NCBI RefSeq assembly: GCF_008329945.1
Contig: NZ_CP035807.1
Location: 3,038,001 to 3,102,000, forward strand
Length of the DNA stretch: 64,000 nucleotides
Direction: 5' to 3'
Source: Thiospirochaeta perfilievii
GTDB taxonomy: Bacteria > Spirochaetota > Spirochaetia > DSM-2461
Shown: positions 26,897-36,841 of the stretch, in pieces
How positions within the stretch are numbered: the stretch's first letter is position 1
Layout: each line of letters starts with the position of its first letter
Translations under genes and position numbers: made by a program
Notes under the pieces: generated by a model
Seen by the model: the letters and a program-made list of their open reading frames with translations, nothing else
Told to the model about the DNA's origin: nothing
The model's database searches: none

Positions 26897-28769
26897 AAAC
26901 TTTTTCTCCTAACTCTTCCCATCTAGTATACTTATCTGTTAACTCCTTTTTTAGGTTTGAGTATATTTTACTGTTTTCTGATATAACATCGGGATTAGTT
27001 TCTTTGGTAAAACTCGATTCTAAATCTGAAATTTTATTTTCAATTATCTCTATCTGATTTTCAAGCTGGTCAAACTCTTTTTGTTCTTTAAAGGTTAAGC
27101 CTTTTTTATCCTGCCTATTTATCTCTTTAACACCTTTATTTTTATTCTTTTTTATCTCTTTTTTTTGCTCTGCCTTATATTCGGAATAGTCTGAATAGTT
27201 ACCTGAAAAACCCTTGATATTACCATCACCATCAAAAATAAAAAGAAAATCAACAACCTTATCTAAAAAGTATCTATCATGGGATACAATAATTAAACAA
27301 CCTGAATAATCTGTTAAAAAGTCCTCTAATAGTGTTAATGTTTGTATATCAAAATCGTTTGTTGGCTCATCTAGAATTAAAAAGTTTGGATTAGTAAGTA
27401 ATATACTTATAAGATATAGCCGCTTTTTCTCACCTCCTGATATCTCAGAAATAAGAACATGGAACAGTGATTTTGGGAATAGGAAAAGTTCTAAAAATTG
27501 AGTTGGTGTTAAACTTCTACCATCATCTAGGGTTATTACACTAGCAATACTTTTTAAGAAGTTCATTACTGTTAAATCATTAGGTAGTTCCCGCCCCATT
27601 TGATCAAAGTATCCTATATGTGTATTTATACCCTTATCCACTGTACCACTATCAGTAGGTAAAGTTTGTGTTAATAAGTTTAAAAAAGTACTTTTACCAG
27701 AGCCGTTATCTCCTACGATACCAATCTTCTCTCCACGTTTAAATGTATAAAAAAATGGCTTTATTATTTTTTTGTTATCAAATGATTTAGAGATATTCTT
27801 TAATTCAAGAATTTTCTTTCCAAGTCTTCTATCGGTTATAGAAAAATCTGAAGAGGAGACTTCTAAGCTTTTGACTTGATCCATCATATCATAGGCTCTG
27901 TTTATTCTTCCTCTATCCTTACTAGTTCGAGCTTTAGGACCTCTCGCTAACCACTCAGTCTCTCTACGAAGTATATTGGATAATCTATTTTGTGATTTTT
28001 CTTCAGACTCCCTTCGCTCCTGTTTTTTCTGAATATAATATGAATAATTACCATTGTAAGAATAGATACTTTTATCATCTATTTCAATTATTCTATTGGT
28101 TATATTATCAAGGAAATATCTATCATGGGTAACTAATATTAGAGCCTTTTTACTTTTTACTAAGTAGTTTTGTAACCATGTTATTGTATCTATATCTAAA
28201 TGGTTTGTAGGTTCATCTAGTAGTAGTAAATTATAGTCCTGTATTAGAGCGTGGGCTAGGGCTGTTTTTTTTAGCATACCCCCTGAGAGCTCACTCATCC
28301 TTAGGTTTTCATTATCTATTCCTAACTCACCTAGAATACTTTTTATTTTTGATTCAATCTCCCAGGCATCTAACTCTTCCATTTTTAAAGAGAGGGTGGC
28401 AAATCGATCTTCTTCATCATTACCCTTACTCATTGAGTCTAAGCAGTTATGATACTCTTTTATACACTCCATGATCGATCCTTCCGAATCTAAAATGTGT
28501 TCAAGTATTGTATGGTTTTTATTAAAAACTATTTTTTGTCGTAGATAGCTAATTTTAAGGTCATTATTTTTAGCAATATTTCCAGTATAATCCCTCTTTA
28601 AACCAGTCAATACTCTTAAAAGTGTAGATTTTCCACATCCATTAACTCCAACTAGTGCTAGTTTATCACCAGAATCTACGCCAAATGATACATTGTTTAT
28701 TAATTCTTTATCACTTTCTATAAGGGATAATTTATCTATAGATATTAAATTCATAACTGACTTTAACAT
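26895..28769 (-). CDS. uup: ABC-F family ATPase, Uup-like
   Basis: 624 residues with two ABC domains and no membrane segments. First: GVNGCGKST, LSGGMLKKTALAHAL, LLLDEPTNHLD. Second: GDNGSGKST, ISGGEKKRLYL, LILDEPTNDFD. The linker is charged (QKKQERRESEEKSQNRL). The C-terminal 80 residues are a coiled coil (FDQLENQIEIIENKISDLES) as in Uup, which binds DNA and ribosomes in E. coli. ABC-F proteins act on ribosomes. The start is uncertain: 28769 or the ATG at 28754; neither has a clear ribosome binding site. Confidence 0.9.
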   Translation of the reverse strand: MLKSVMNLISIDKLSLIESDKELINNVSFGVDSGDKLALVGVNGCGKSTLLRVLTGLKRDYTGNIAKNNDLKISYLRQKIVFNKNHTILEHILDSEGSIMECIKEYHNCLDSMSKGNDEEDRFATLSLKMEELDAWEIESKIKSILGELGIDNENLRMSELSGGMLKKTALAHALIQDYNLLLLDEPTNHLDIDTITWLQNYLVKSKKALILVTHDRYFLDNITNRIIEIDDKSIYSYNGNYSYYIQKKQERRESEEKSQNRLSNILRRETEWLARGPKARTSKDRGRINRAYDMMDQVKSLEVSSSDFSITDRRLGKKILELKNISKSFDNKKIIKPFFYTFKRGEKIGIVGDNGSGKSTFLNLLTQTLPTDSGTVDKGINTHIGYFDQMGRELPNDLTVMNFLKSIASVITLDDGRSLTPTQFLELFLFPKSLFHVLISEISGGEKKRLYLISILLTNPNFLILDEPTNDFDIQTLTLLEDFLTDYSGCLIIVSHDRYFLDKVVDFLFIFDGDGNIKGFSGNYSDYSEYKAEQKKEIKKNKNKGVKEINRQDKKGLTFKEQKEFDQLENQIEIIENKISDLESSFTKETNPDVISENSKIYSNLKKELTDKYTRWEELGEKV

Positions 28770-28878
28770 AACAACATAAATAACAATAGATAGGTGAATT
28801 AAATTCGCTTTTTTTTTGCTATTTTTTATAGATAAATATAGTGAAAGTGTACTAGAATACAGTTGATCGGAGGGGTTT

Positions 28879-29673
28879 ATGAATCAAGATAAAGTAAAGG
28901 AAATATTATTAGAATTAGATAGTAGTGTTGAAGATTTTAGTGTTGTTTTTACTGGGAAAGAGAGTACTAAAGTTGATGGATTATATAATCGAGAGACTTG
29001 TGAAATACTAATCCATAATAGAAATTTTAAAGATGATAACGCTCTAATATATACTGCAATACATGAATTTGCACACCATATACAGTTTACAAAAATTGAC
29101 CCAGATAGAAGTAGTAGAGCTCATACAGTCTCTTTTTGGAATACATTTCATAGTTTATTAGATGTTGCAGAAGAGAAGAAATACTATATTAATATTTTCA
29201 ATTCTGATGATAAATTTTTAAATCTTACTAAGGAGATTAAAGAGAATTATTTAACACAGAATGGACAACTTATGAAGGACTTTGGTAAACTTTTAGTTGA
29301 AGCGTACGATCTATGTCAAAGAAATCATGCAGAGTTTGAAGATTATGTTGATAGAGCTCTATGTATGAATCGTTCTGCTGCAAAAAATATTATGAAAGTT
29401 TATGCAATGGATGTTGAACCTTCCCTTGGTTTTGATAACATGAAAATTGTTGCAGGTGTGAAGGATAATAATCAGAGAAAAAAAGCAGAAGAGTCATTTA
29501 AACAGGGTTTAAGTCCTAATGAAGTTAGAGCTGAAATTAATGAAAGTAAGCCTGAACCAAAGATCACAATTAAGAAGTTAGAGTCTGAAAAGGTTAGGTT
29601 AGAAAAATCTATTCATGCCCTTCAAGTAAAATTAGCAGATTTAGAGATGAAAATAGATGAATATGAAGGATAA
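28879..29673 (+). CDS. HExxH zinc-peptidase-like protein with coiled-coil tail
   Basis: 264 residues. AIHEFAHHIQFT near residue 58 is a zinc-peptidase HExxH helix, followed by SRAHTVSFWNTFHSLL, a layout like SprT/WSS1-type proteases. The middle is helical (LCQRNHAEFEDYVDRALCMN), the last 30 residues are a coiled coil (LEKSIHALQVKLADLEMKI). No signal peptide, so intracellular. It overlaps udk by 17 bp. GGAGG precedes ATG 28879. A role in protein cleavage is inferred from the motif only. Confidence 0.75.
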   Translation: MNQDKVKEILLELDSSVEDFSVVFTGKESTKVDGLYNRETCEILIHNRNFKDDNALIYTAIHEFAHHIQFTKIDPDRSSRAHTVSFWNTFHSLLDVAEEKKYYINIFNSDDKFLNLTKEIKENYLTQNGQLMKDFGKLLVEAYDLCQRNHAEFEDYVDRALCMNRSAAKNIMKVYAMDVEPSLGFDNMKIVAGVKDNNQRKKAEESFKQGLSPNEVRAEINESKPEPKITIKKLESEKVRLEKSIHALQVKLADLEMKIDEYEG

Positions 29674-30274
29674 GGTAACTATAGTTGGAATAACAGGTGG
29701 TTCTGGTTCTGGTAAGACTACTATTGTAAAAAAGATTGAAGAGATAGTATCAGAATTTGTATTTATTCCCCAAGATAATTATTATAAAACTGCTACTTAT
29801 GTGAATAATAATAACATTACATCATTTAATTTTGACCATCCGGATGCTTTTGATAGTGATCTTTTACTAGAACAGTTACAATATTTGAAGGATGGAAAGA
29901 GTATAGAGATGCCAGAGTATGATTTTGTTAATCACTCTAGGGTGGAGAAGAGAAAATCTGTTAATAGTCAAACGGTTGTAATTATTGAAGGTATTATGCT
30001 TTTTTGGGATAAACGTATTAGAGATCTATTAGACCTTAAAATTTTTGTTGATACTCCAGATGATATTAGGTTTATTAGACGTCTAACTAGAGATGTTAAG
30101 GAGAGGGGTAGAACTTTAGACTCTGTAGTCACCCAGTATCTTGATATAGTTAGACCTGGGTACTATGAGTTTATTGAACCAACTAAATCCTATGCTGATA
30201 TAATAATTCCTGAGGGAGGGTTTAATCAAAATGCTCTTCAGGTATTAGTCTCCTATCTTAAGGATTTATCTTAA
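29657..30274 (+). CDS. udk: Uridine kinase
   Basis: Phosphorylates uridine/cytidine in pyrimidine salvage. 205 residues, close to the E. coli enzyme. P-loop GITGGSGSGKTTI at the N-terminus, QDNYYK, FDHPDAFD, MPEYDFVNHSR and RRLTRDVKERGRT are family marks. The ATG at 29657 (or 29663) lies inside the end of the HExxH gene. Its stop abuts the stop of the convergent glgA gene with no spacer. Confidence 0.94.
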   Translation: MNMKDKVTIVGITGGSGSGKTTIVKKIEEIVSEFVFIPQDNYYKTATYVNNNNITSFNFDHPDAFDSDLLLEQLQYLKDGKSIEMPEYDFVNHSRVEKRKSVNSQTVVIIEGIMLFWDKRIRDLLDLKIFVDTPDDIRFIRRLTRDVKERGRTLDSVVTQYLDIVRPGYYEFIEPTKSYADIIIPEGGFNQNALQVLVSYLKDLS

Positions 30275-31762
30275 CTACCAACTACGTGGGTATCTATTTG
30301 TTTTTCTATCTAGTGCCCACTGATAGATCTCTCCATACTTATTAGCTGAGATCTCCCAGGAGAAGTCTTCCTCCATGGCTCTTTGTTGCATATCAAGTAT
30401 ATCTGCCTTTTTATTATACCAGACCCAGGTAGCCCACGCTACTGTGTCGTATATTGCTCTTGGTGTTAGATCATCAAATATAAAACCTGTACCAGTACCA
30501 GTTCTATTTTCATAACATTTAACACTATCTGCTAGACCACCTGTATTTCTAACAATTGGTAGAGTTCCATATTTTAATGAGTATATTTGATTAAGACCGC
30601 AGGGTTCATACTTACTTGGCATTAGGAAAAAATCGGCACCAGCTTCTAGGAGATGGCTTAGTTCATTATTAAATGTATTTATAAAGACTAGATTATCTAA
30701 CTTTTCATCTAATATCCTTAATTCATCCTCACACCAGGACTCTCCAGTTCCTAAAATAACTATCTGAATATTTAGTTCGTGACATATATTAAATAGACTT
30801 CCATAGCCTGGTCCACATAGGGCTCCTATCCCTTTTTGATCTACTAATCTAGTTATAATTGTAAATAGTGGAATTGAGCTACTTACTTCTAGGCCTACCA
30901 TTTTTTGGATATTTTTTTTAATAATACTCTTATTTTCTAGATCATTTTTTGAGTAGTTCAAGGGTGAAATATGTCTATCTAGTTCTGGATTCCATAACTC
31001 ATAATCACAACCATTTAAGATTCCAAAAAGATCTGATTCTCTTCTCTTTAGTAGATCATGCAGGTTGTGTCCATACTCAGGGGTTAGTATCTCCTTAGAG
31101 TAAGTAGGACTTACAGTTGTTAAAACATCAGCCTTGGCAACTCCTGTTCTTAGGAAATTAAATATCCCATCATTGTGGCTATTTCTTGAGATATCCAAAT
31201 TAGTAAAGTTAATATCTCCAAAGGAGAACCAACCTTGATAACCTAGGTTGTGGATGGTTAATACAGAGGCTGTTGAGTAAAAATCAGGATCAATGTCACT
31301 ATTGTATAATAGTGCCGGAATAAGAGCAGATTGCCAATCGTGGGAGTGCATGATATTAGGGATCCAGTTAATAAATTTACAAAAGGTAAATGCAGCTTTG
31401 CATAAAACAGAAAATCTTCTAGAGTTATCTGGATACTCCTCTGTTGGGGAAGGTCCGTATAATCCATCTCGGCCATATAGCTCTTCATGGTCAATAAAGT
31501 AGATTGGTACATCTGTATTAGGTAGTGATGATTTATAAACTTTTACCCACTCCTCACCATAATCCATATTAATACACATTGGTTCTTCGATTGCATCTAA
31601 CTTATTAATATCAATGGAATAATACCTTGGAAGTATAATTTTAACATCGTATCCATTAGAGTATAGTGCAGCAGAGAGAGATGATACAACATCTGCTAGA
31701 CCTCCACTTTTTGCAAAAGGGTATGCTTCGCTAGCTATCATTAGTATTTTGAGTCTTTCCAT
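30275..31762 (-). CDS. glgA: Glycogen synthase (GT5)
   Basis: Transfers glucose from ADP-glucose to glycogen. 495 residues, GT-B fold. Near the N-terminus AKSGGLADVVSSL is the ADP-glucose-binding KxGGL motif; then MHSHDWQSALIP, TIHNLGYQGWF, LNGCDYELWNP, and in the C-terminal domain MPSKYEPCGLNQIYSLKYG and VRNTGGLADSV. Start ATG 31762 follows AAGGAA. Last gene of a three-gene minus-strand run. Confidence 0.95.
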   Translation of the reverse strand: MERLKILMIASEAYPFAKSGGLADVVSSLSAALYSNGYDVKIILPRYYSIDINKLDAIEEPMCINMDYGEEWVKVYKSSLPNTDVPIYFIDHEELYGRDGLYGPSPTEEYPDNSRRFSVLCKAAFTFCKFINWIPNIMHSHDWQSALIPALLYNSDIDPDFYSTASVLTIHNLGYQGWFSFGDINFTNLDISRNSHNDGIFNFLRTGVAKADVLTTVSPTYSKEILTPEYGHNLHDLLKRRESDLFGILNGCDYELWNPELDRHISPLNYSKNDLENKSIIKKNIQKMVGLEVSSSIPLFTIITRLVDQKGIGALCGPGYGSLFNICHELNIQIVILGTGESWCEDELRILDEKLDNLVFINTFNNELSHLLEAGADFFLMPSKYEPCGLNQIYSLKYGTLPIVRNTGGLADSVKCYENRTGTGTGFIFDDLTPRAIYDTVAWATWVWYNKKADILDMQQRAMEEDFSWEISANKYGEIYQWALDRKTNRYPRSW

Positions 31763-31823
31763 TATTCATTCCTTAATAAATATAATTTTAAGGATCAGAA
31801 TGATATATGTCAAACAAATTAAA

Positions 31824-32675
31824 TTAGTTGTAATAATAATTTATTTTGTAATCTACTGGATCTATAAATCCAAGCTTTTTATATAAGTGAAGAGCAACAC
31901 TATTGCTGCTTTTAACAAAAAGAGCAGATGTTAACCCTTTCTTTTCCTCTTCATTGATCATATATTTTAATAAGTTTGTAGAGTATCCCAGGTTTCTTCT
32001 ACTTTTCCATGTAAAGACACCACCTATTAGAGTGTATTTTTTACTCTTATAAGTAGTTCCACACTTACTTATGGCAATGTTATTCTCATAAATATAGTAC
32101 ACATCATCAGTTTGTAATTTTTTTTTAAAATTTAGCATTGTGGCTTTTTTATTTAGCTCTTTAGGATTAAGTAGTACTTCCTCTTTTTGGTACTCAATCT
32201 CAAGGGGTAATAATCTATTTAAATCCCTAGGTGAAGCTTTTAATATATTGTGGGTATTATCTATTATAAGTTTAATATTATTGTCTCTGTGTAGCAGAAT
32301 GTAGTTATTAATGCCCCTTATTCTCTTAAAGATTATTGAGTCTAAATAATCAACATCATCTTTTAATCCAATAATCCCGTGGGTATTGAATTTAATAGAG
32401 GCTAAAATTCTAATCAACTCATTTTTAGATGATATTTTTTCTTGGCTTGTCATCCTAATTATAGGATATAAAAGACCCTTAGCTGTTATGACAATCAGAC
32501 TGGTAATGACCCCATTATCCCTATAAATAATAGTTAAAACACTACCTCTTAATGGTTGTTTATAATTTCCTTCAGATAGGTATTCTGACAAAGCTTGAAT
32601 GTTCTTCCATTCATATACTTGTAGGAATTTAATAATATCTATAAGATCATTTTTGTCTGAAATTGTCCAAGGCAC
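31824..32675 (-). CDS. GNAT-family N-acetyltransferase
   Basis: 283 residues starting at a GTG four bases after the stop of the GH3 gene, so coupled to it. The C-terminal 100 residues are a GNAT domain: VYYIYENNIAISKCG, then TLIGGVFTWKSRRNLGYSTN (motif A, acetyl-CoA pyrophosphate loop in a variant form) and NSVALHLYKKLGF. The first 180 residues are unlike any domain I know. Pairing with a secreted hexosaminidase-like enzyme hints at amino-sugar metabolism, an inference only. Confidence 0.8.
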   Translation of the reverse strand: MPWTISDKNDLIDIIKFLQVYEWKNIQALSEYLSEGNYKQPLRGSVLTIIYRDNGVITSLIVITAKGLLYPIIRMTSQEKISSKNELIRILASIKFNTHGIIGLKDDVDYLDSIIFKRIRGINNYILLHRDNNIKLIIDNTHNILKASPRDLNRLLPLEIEYQKEEVLLNPKELNKKATMLNFKKKLQTDDVYYIYENNIAISKCGTTYKSKKYTLIGGVFTWKSRRNLGYSTNLLKYMINEEEKKGLTSALFVKSSNSVALHLYKKLGFIDPVDYKINYYYN

Positions 32676-32678
32676 TAA

Positions 32679-34337
32679 TTATTCCATCTCTTTAAAATTT
32701 AAGGGAAATGTTCCATTAGCAGGTGTAAATCCCTTTAAAGCGGAAAATGCACCACGCATTGACTCTTCTCCCTGGCCATAGGCTGCAATAAAAGTATCTA
32801 CCCATGGTAGCTCATCAAGATATACAGGAGTTAAAAATGAGAGAACAATTAATTTCCCCTTATACTCTTTTAAGGTTTCTAATACCCTTAGATTTGTTTT
32901 ACTAGTAAGGCAGAAGATAACAGTATCAAAGTAGTTTGCAGTATCTTTTACATTTTTAAATGTCTCAGGATCAATGATCCAAGTTCTTTTCGCTTCAGGA
33001 TAGAACTCTTTTCCTATTGTCATAAATCTATTGTAGTTACTAATAAGCAGTACTGAATCGCTGTTATCTGCATTTATATATGGAAAGTTTTTATCCTTAA
33101 CAACAGTTATACTCCTAGCTGCTTGGCTCTGTATAAATTCATCAGTTCCATCAAAGGGAATATTTTTTATATCTGATACTTGTGGGTTTAGTGTTACGCT
33201 ACCTTCTCCCTTTAAATACTCTAGTTTTAATCTTAAAACCTTAGTTGCCGCATCTATTACTCTATTTTTTAGTTCTTGGTCACTTTTCATATCCTTTAGT
33301 AGACCATCCCAAATTTGTTGGTGAAATCTTGCTGTCTTTGAAACTAATAAAATATCGTTTCCTGCTAAAAGTGCTAACTTACACTCGTCGGCAAATGTTA
33401 ATCCATCAACCCTTGCTCCATGCATAAAAAGGTCATCTGTAATTGCAACACCTTTAAAACCCATCTCTTCTTTTAGTAGATCTGTAACAAACTCCTTTGA
33501 TAGGGAGGCTGCTTCAATGGTTTTTGTTATGTTTGGGAATCCTAGGTGACCCATCATAACAGCAGGGACACTCTCTTTAAATAAAAGTTGATAAGGGATT
33601 AAATCATTTTTATATAGGTCATCTAAGGTGCTTTTTATAATAGGAAGAGTTCCGTGGGAGTCTTTATCAGTATTTCCGTGTCCAGGAAAGTGTTTTGCTG
33701 TTGTAATAACCCTTGTTTTATCTAAACCTTTAAAAAATGCGACAGATAGGTTTGCTGCAAGTACTGGGTCACTTGAAAATGATCTAGGCCCAATTACATC
33801 AGCATTTTTATTTTGATATATGTCTACAGTTGGAGCGAAATTCATATTAATACCAATTGTTTTTAGTTCATTCCCAATTAATACTCCAGTATTATAGCTG
33901 TCAATTAAATTCCCTGTTGCACCAAGACTTAAGTTCCCTGGGGTAGTTGATAGGTTACCCCTTATATGTTGAACCCATCCACCCTCTTGGTCTGTGGCAA
34001 TAAGTAGGGGGATTTTGAATCTCTTATTTTTAGCTTCCTCTTGTAAACGTGATATTGTTCTAACCATGTTATAAAGACTAGTTGCATTCCAACCAAATAT
34101 TTTTATTGAGCCAAGAGATTTTGTTTTAACCCAATATAAGTTTTCTGCAGAGACCCTATCTCCTTCATAACTAAACATTAGGACTTGGCCTAAAAGTTCT
34201 TCATCACTCATCTGTGAGATAATTAAGTCACTTAACTCTTTATTTGGTAGTTCAGAGTAAAAATCTACCTCTTGTGAGTATATATTTTGTGCAAAAATAC
34301 TAATTAATATTGTTATAATTATATGCTTTTTTAACAT
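32679..34337 (-). CDS. Exported GH3 family beta-N-acetylhexosaminidase-like enzyme
   Basis: 552 residues. An N-terminal signal peptide (MLKKHIIITILISIFAQNIYS) directs it across the inner membrane. The GH3 domain includes ATDQEGGWVQ, KHFPGHGNTDKDSHGTLP with the Asp-His dyad special to NagZ-type enzymes, MMGHLGFP, and AITDDLFMHGA with the likely nucleophile Asp. A C-terminal GH3_C-like domain follows. E. coli NagZ is short and cytoplasmic, whereas two-domain exported forms exist in Bacillus. Probable role: release of N-acetylglucosamine from wall fragments. Confidence 0.88.
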   Translation of the reverse strand: MLKKHIIITILISIFAQNIYSQEVDFYSELPNKELSDLIISQMSDEELLGQVLMFSYEGDRVSAENLYWVKTKSLGSIKIFGWNATSLYNMVRTISRLQEEAKNKRFKIPLLIATDQEGGWVQHIRGNLSTTPGNLSLGATGNLIDSYNTGVLIGNELKTIGINMNFAPTVDIYQNKNADVIGPRSFSSDPVLAANLSVAFFKGLDKTRVITTAKHFPGHGNTDKDSHGTLPIIKSTLDDLYKNDLIPYQLLFKESVPAVMMGHLGFPNITKTIEAASLSKEFVTDLLKEEMGFKGVAITDDLFMHGARVDGLTFADECKLALLAGNDILLVSKTARFHQQIWDGLLKDMKSDQELKNRVIDAATKVLRLKLEYLKGEGSVTLNPQVSDIKNIPFDGTDEFIQSQAARSITVVKDKNFPYINADNSDSVLLISNYNRFMTIGKEFYPEAKRTWIIDPETFKNVKDTANYFDTVIFCLTSKTNLRVLETLKEYKGKLIVLSFLTPVYLDELPWVDTFIAAYGQGEESMRGAFSALKGFTPANGTFPLNFKEME

Positions 34338-34411
34338 TTACCAACCTTATACGTTTAAAATCAGTTAAATATAACATATTTTCAAAAAATATTAATAGTT
34401 TGTTTTTTTAT

Positions 34412-34438
34412 TAATCTATTTTTTTTTAAGGCCGATGA
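34412..34438 (+). promoter_or_regulatory. Candidate sigma-28 (FliA) promoter for the flgN operon
   Basis: TAAT (34412-34415), 15 bp, then GCCGATGA (34431-34438) closely matches the flagellar consensus TAAA-N15-GCCGATAA. The predicted start near 34445 leaves a short leader with the AAGGAG ribosome binding site before ATG 34458. Confidence 0.5.
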
Positions 34439-34457
34439 TGAAAAAAGGAGAATATGT

Positions 34458-34952
34458 ATGAATTCAGACAATTTTATAGATTTAAAAGAGAACATGGAAA
34501 ACCAAGTTACTGTTTTTGAGAGGGTCATTCATGTAAATGATTTTTTTAAACAATCTATCCTTGATAGAGACTGGGGTGCTATAAATAAAAATATTGATCT
34601 ATTAAATGAGTTAGCCTTTGAAGTAAACAGATTAGATGTGGAGAGAGTGGATATCTTAATATCCATAACAAAAGTTATTAATTCTAAAGAGAGTGAAAAC
34701 TTATTAACTCTTATCCATAAATCTCCTAAAGAAATGCATGAATCACTTTTTGAAACTTTTTACAAATTAAAAAACGCTATTATACAGGTTAAAGGTGTAT
34801 TTAAAGGTCTAGATAACTATGTACAACATAGAAAAGAAGTTTCAAAAGAAGTTATAGATATTCTAGTTAAAGACGCAAAGGGGAATGTTTACTCTAAACC
34901 TGGTAGAAGGGATTTAGATGGACAGGGCTTTTTAGTTAATAAGCAGCTATAG
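34458..34952 (+). CDS. flgN: FlgN-like flagellar chaperone
   Basis: 164 residues, helical, no signal peptide. The N-terminal two thirds fit a FlgN-type helical chaperone for the hook-junction proteins (VFERVIHVNDFFKQSILDRDWGAI). The last 25 residues are Gly/Lys-rich and disordered, where FlgN/FlgK binding sites usually lie. The call rests mainly on position, 8 bp before flgK, since FlgN is poorly conserved in sequence. Confidence 0.75.
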   Translation: MNSDNFIDLKENMENQVTVFERVIHVNDFFKQSILDRDWGAINKNIDLLNELAFEVNRLDVERVDILISITKVINSKESENLLTLIHKSPKEMHESLFETFYKLKNAIIQVKGVFKGLDNYVQHRKEVSKEVIDILVKDAKGNVYSKPGRRDLDGQGFLVNKQL

Positions 34953-34960
34953 GAGGCGTT

Positions 34961-36838
34961 ATGGGATCTACATTTGCAGGAATAGAATTAGGAAAAAGAA
35001 GTTTAAATGCCAATACAACAGCTTTAACAACCATAGGGCACAACCTAAGTAACGCTGGAACAGAGGGTTATAGCAGACAGCGTGTTAAATTAGGAACTGT
35101 TAACCCCTTAACTGATCCAGGACTAATGAGACCAGAAAGAGCTGGTCAAATAGGTCAGGGGGTTGAGATTACTTCAATTGAAAGGATAAAAGATAACCTT
35201 TTAGAAAACCGACTAATTTCTAGTGCTGATGAGGTAGGTTTTTGGAAGGCAAAAGACACATATTTATATATGACAGAGAAGGTCTATAATGAAGTAGGTG
35301 ACTCTTCTATTAGGTCCCAATTAGATGGTTTTTGGGAGTCTTGGCAGGAACTATCAATTAATCCTGAACTTTTAGCATCAAAACAAGTTGTTGTTAAAAG
35401 GGGTGAAACTCTTTTAGACTCGATAAATACTAGATTTTCTGGACTTCAAGAGATTCAAACAATGATAAATGATGATGTTAAAGTTACAGTTGGACAGGTC
35501 AATGGCCTATTAAATAATATTAAAGATTTAAATGAGCAGATAGTTAAGATTGAAGCTATGGGGGATAATCCAAACGACCTTTTAGATAAGAGAGATCTAC
35601 TTGTTAAAGAGTTATCTCAAAATATTGAAATCACTGTTGATAATAGGGATCCAAATGAGTTTAGCGTACATACAAAGGGGATGCATCTTATTCAGGGGGG
35701 TATTGTTTCTGGTTTAAGAGCAGAGCCTAATCAATTGAATCAAGGTTTTGATGATATTGTATGGGACTACAATGGAGAGAAGGTTTATCCTAAAAGTGGA
35801 AAATTAGCTGGTCTAATAGAACTTAGGGATGTTGACCTAAGGGATGAGATAAATCAACTAGATACTATGACTATCAACTTTGTTGATATGGTTAATGAGG
35901 TTCATAGAGAGTCACTTAACCCTCTTGGAGAGACAGGAGTTGATTTTTTTACTGAGAACTACTTTATAAATAATATTTCAGGTAATTATGACAGAAATGG
36001 TGATGGTGAGTATGATTCATCTTTTATCTTTAGATTAAGAGGTGGGAATAAACTTGAACCTAAGGAACAGTCTGGTTTAAATGGAGTTATTACACTGCCT
36101 AGCGCCAATGGTACAGTAGATGTTACATATAATCCAAATGATACAGTTGATGATATTATTACTAGAATAAATAATTCTGGAGCTGATATTTCAGCATCAT
36201 TAAACAGGAATGGCCAACTTACATTTAAGGCTACACCTAGTAGTAATCAGGAAAATCCTGATTTTGTTATTAGAAGTTTAGAGGACTCTGGTGAGTTTTT
36301 AGTAGGTTATGCTGGCCTTCTACAACAGTCTGGTCCTGATGGAGCCTATAACTGGGAACAAGCCGATTCTGTTTTACAACTTGCAGCAGGTGACTCAGAC
36401 TTCTCTGTTGCTCCATTAAATAACCCATCTGGGTGGGTAACCATTAACTCTAGAATTAAAGCTGATCCAAGTGTTATAGCTTCTGGATTTGGTAATAATA
36501 GAGATGATGTAAATGCTGGAGATGGTAGGGCTGCTTCTGCAATTGCAGCCTTAAGAAATAATGATGTAATGATAGGGAAATATAAGAGTTTTGATGATTA
36601 TTTTGCATCTACCACAGCTGAGATTGCCCTAAAGGGTGAACAAGCTGGAATTTCAGTTGAGTCCCATGAACTTATTATGAATGACTTAATATCCCTTCAG
36701 CAATCAGTTAGTGGCGTAAATATGGATGAAGAGATGTCCGAGATGATTAAGTTTCAACATGGGTATAACGCTGCGGCAAAATTTATTGCTCAAATGGATG
36801 AGATGATGGATACAATAATTAATAGAATGGGAGTATAA
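34961..36838 (+). CDS. flgK: Flagellar hook-associated protein 1 FlgK
   Basis: 625 residues. N-terminus TTIGHNLSNAGTEGYSRQRV is the rod/hook family motif and the C-terminus VNMDEEMSEMIKFQHGYNAAAKFIAQMDEMMDTI (shortened) is the matching coiled-coil end. FlgK joins hook and filament; in spirochaetes the flagella are periplasmic. AGGAGG precedes ATG 34961. Four bases separate it from flgL. Confidence 0.96.
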   Translation: MGSTFAGIELGKRSLNANTTALTTIGHNLSNAGTEGYSRQRVKLGTVNPLTDPGLMRPERAGQIGQGVEITSIERIKDNLLENRLISSADEVGFWKAKDTYLYMTEKVYNEVGDSSIRSQLDGFWESWQELSINPELLASKQVVVKRGETLLDSINTRFSGLQEIQTMINDDVKVTVGQVNGLLNNIKDLNEQIVKIEAMGDNPNDLLDKRDLLVKELSQNIEITVDNRDPNEFSVHTKGMHLIQGGIVSGLRAEPNQLNQGFDDIVWDYNGEKVYPKSGKLAGLIELRDVDLRDEINQLDTMTINFVDMVNEVHRESLNPLGETGVDFFTENYFINNISGNYDRNGDGEYDSSFIFRLRGGNKLEPKEQSGLNGVITLPSANGTVDVTYNPNDTVDDIITRINNSGADISASLNRNGQLTFKATPSSNQENPDFVIRSLEDSGEFLVGYAGLLQQSGPDGAYNWEQADSVLQLAAGDSDFSVAPLNNPSGWVTINSRIKADPSVIASGFGNNRDDVNAGDGRAASAIAALRNNDVMIGKYKSFDDYFASTTAEIALKGEQAGISVESHELIMNDLISLQQSVSGVNMDEEMSEMIKFQHGYNAAAKFIAQMDEMMDTIINRMGV

Positions 36839-36841
36839 TAG

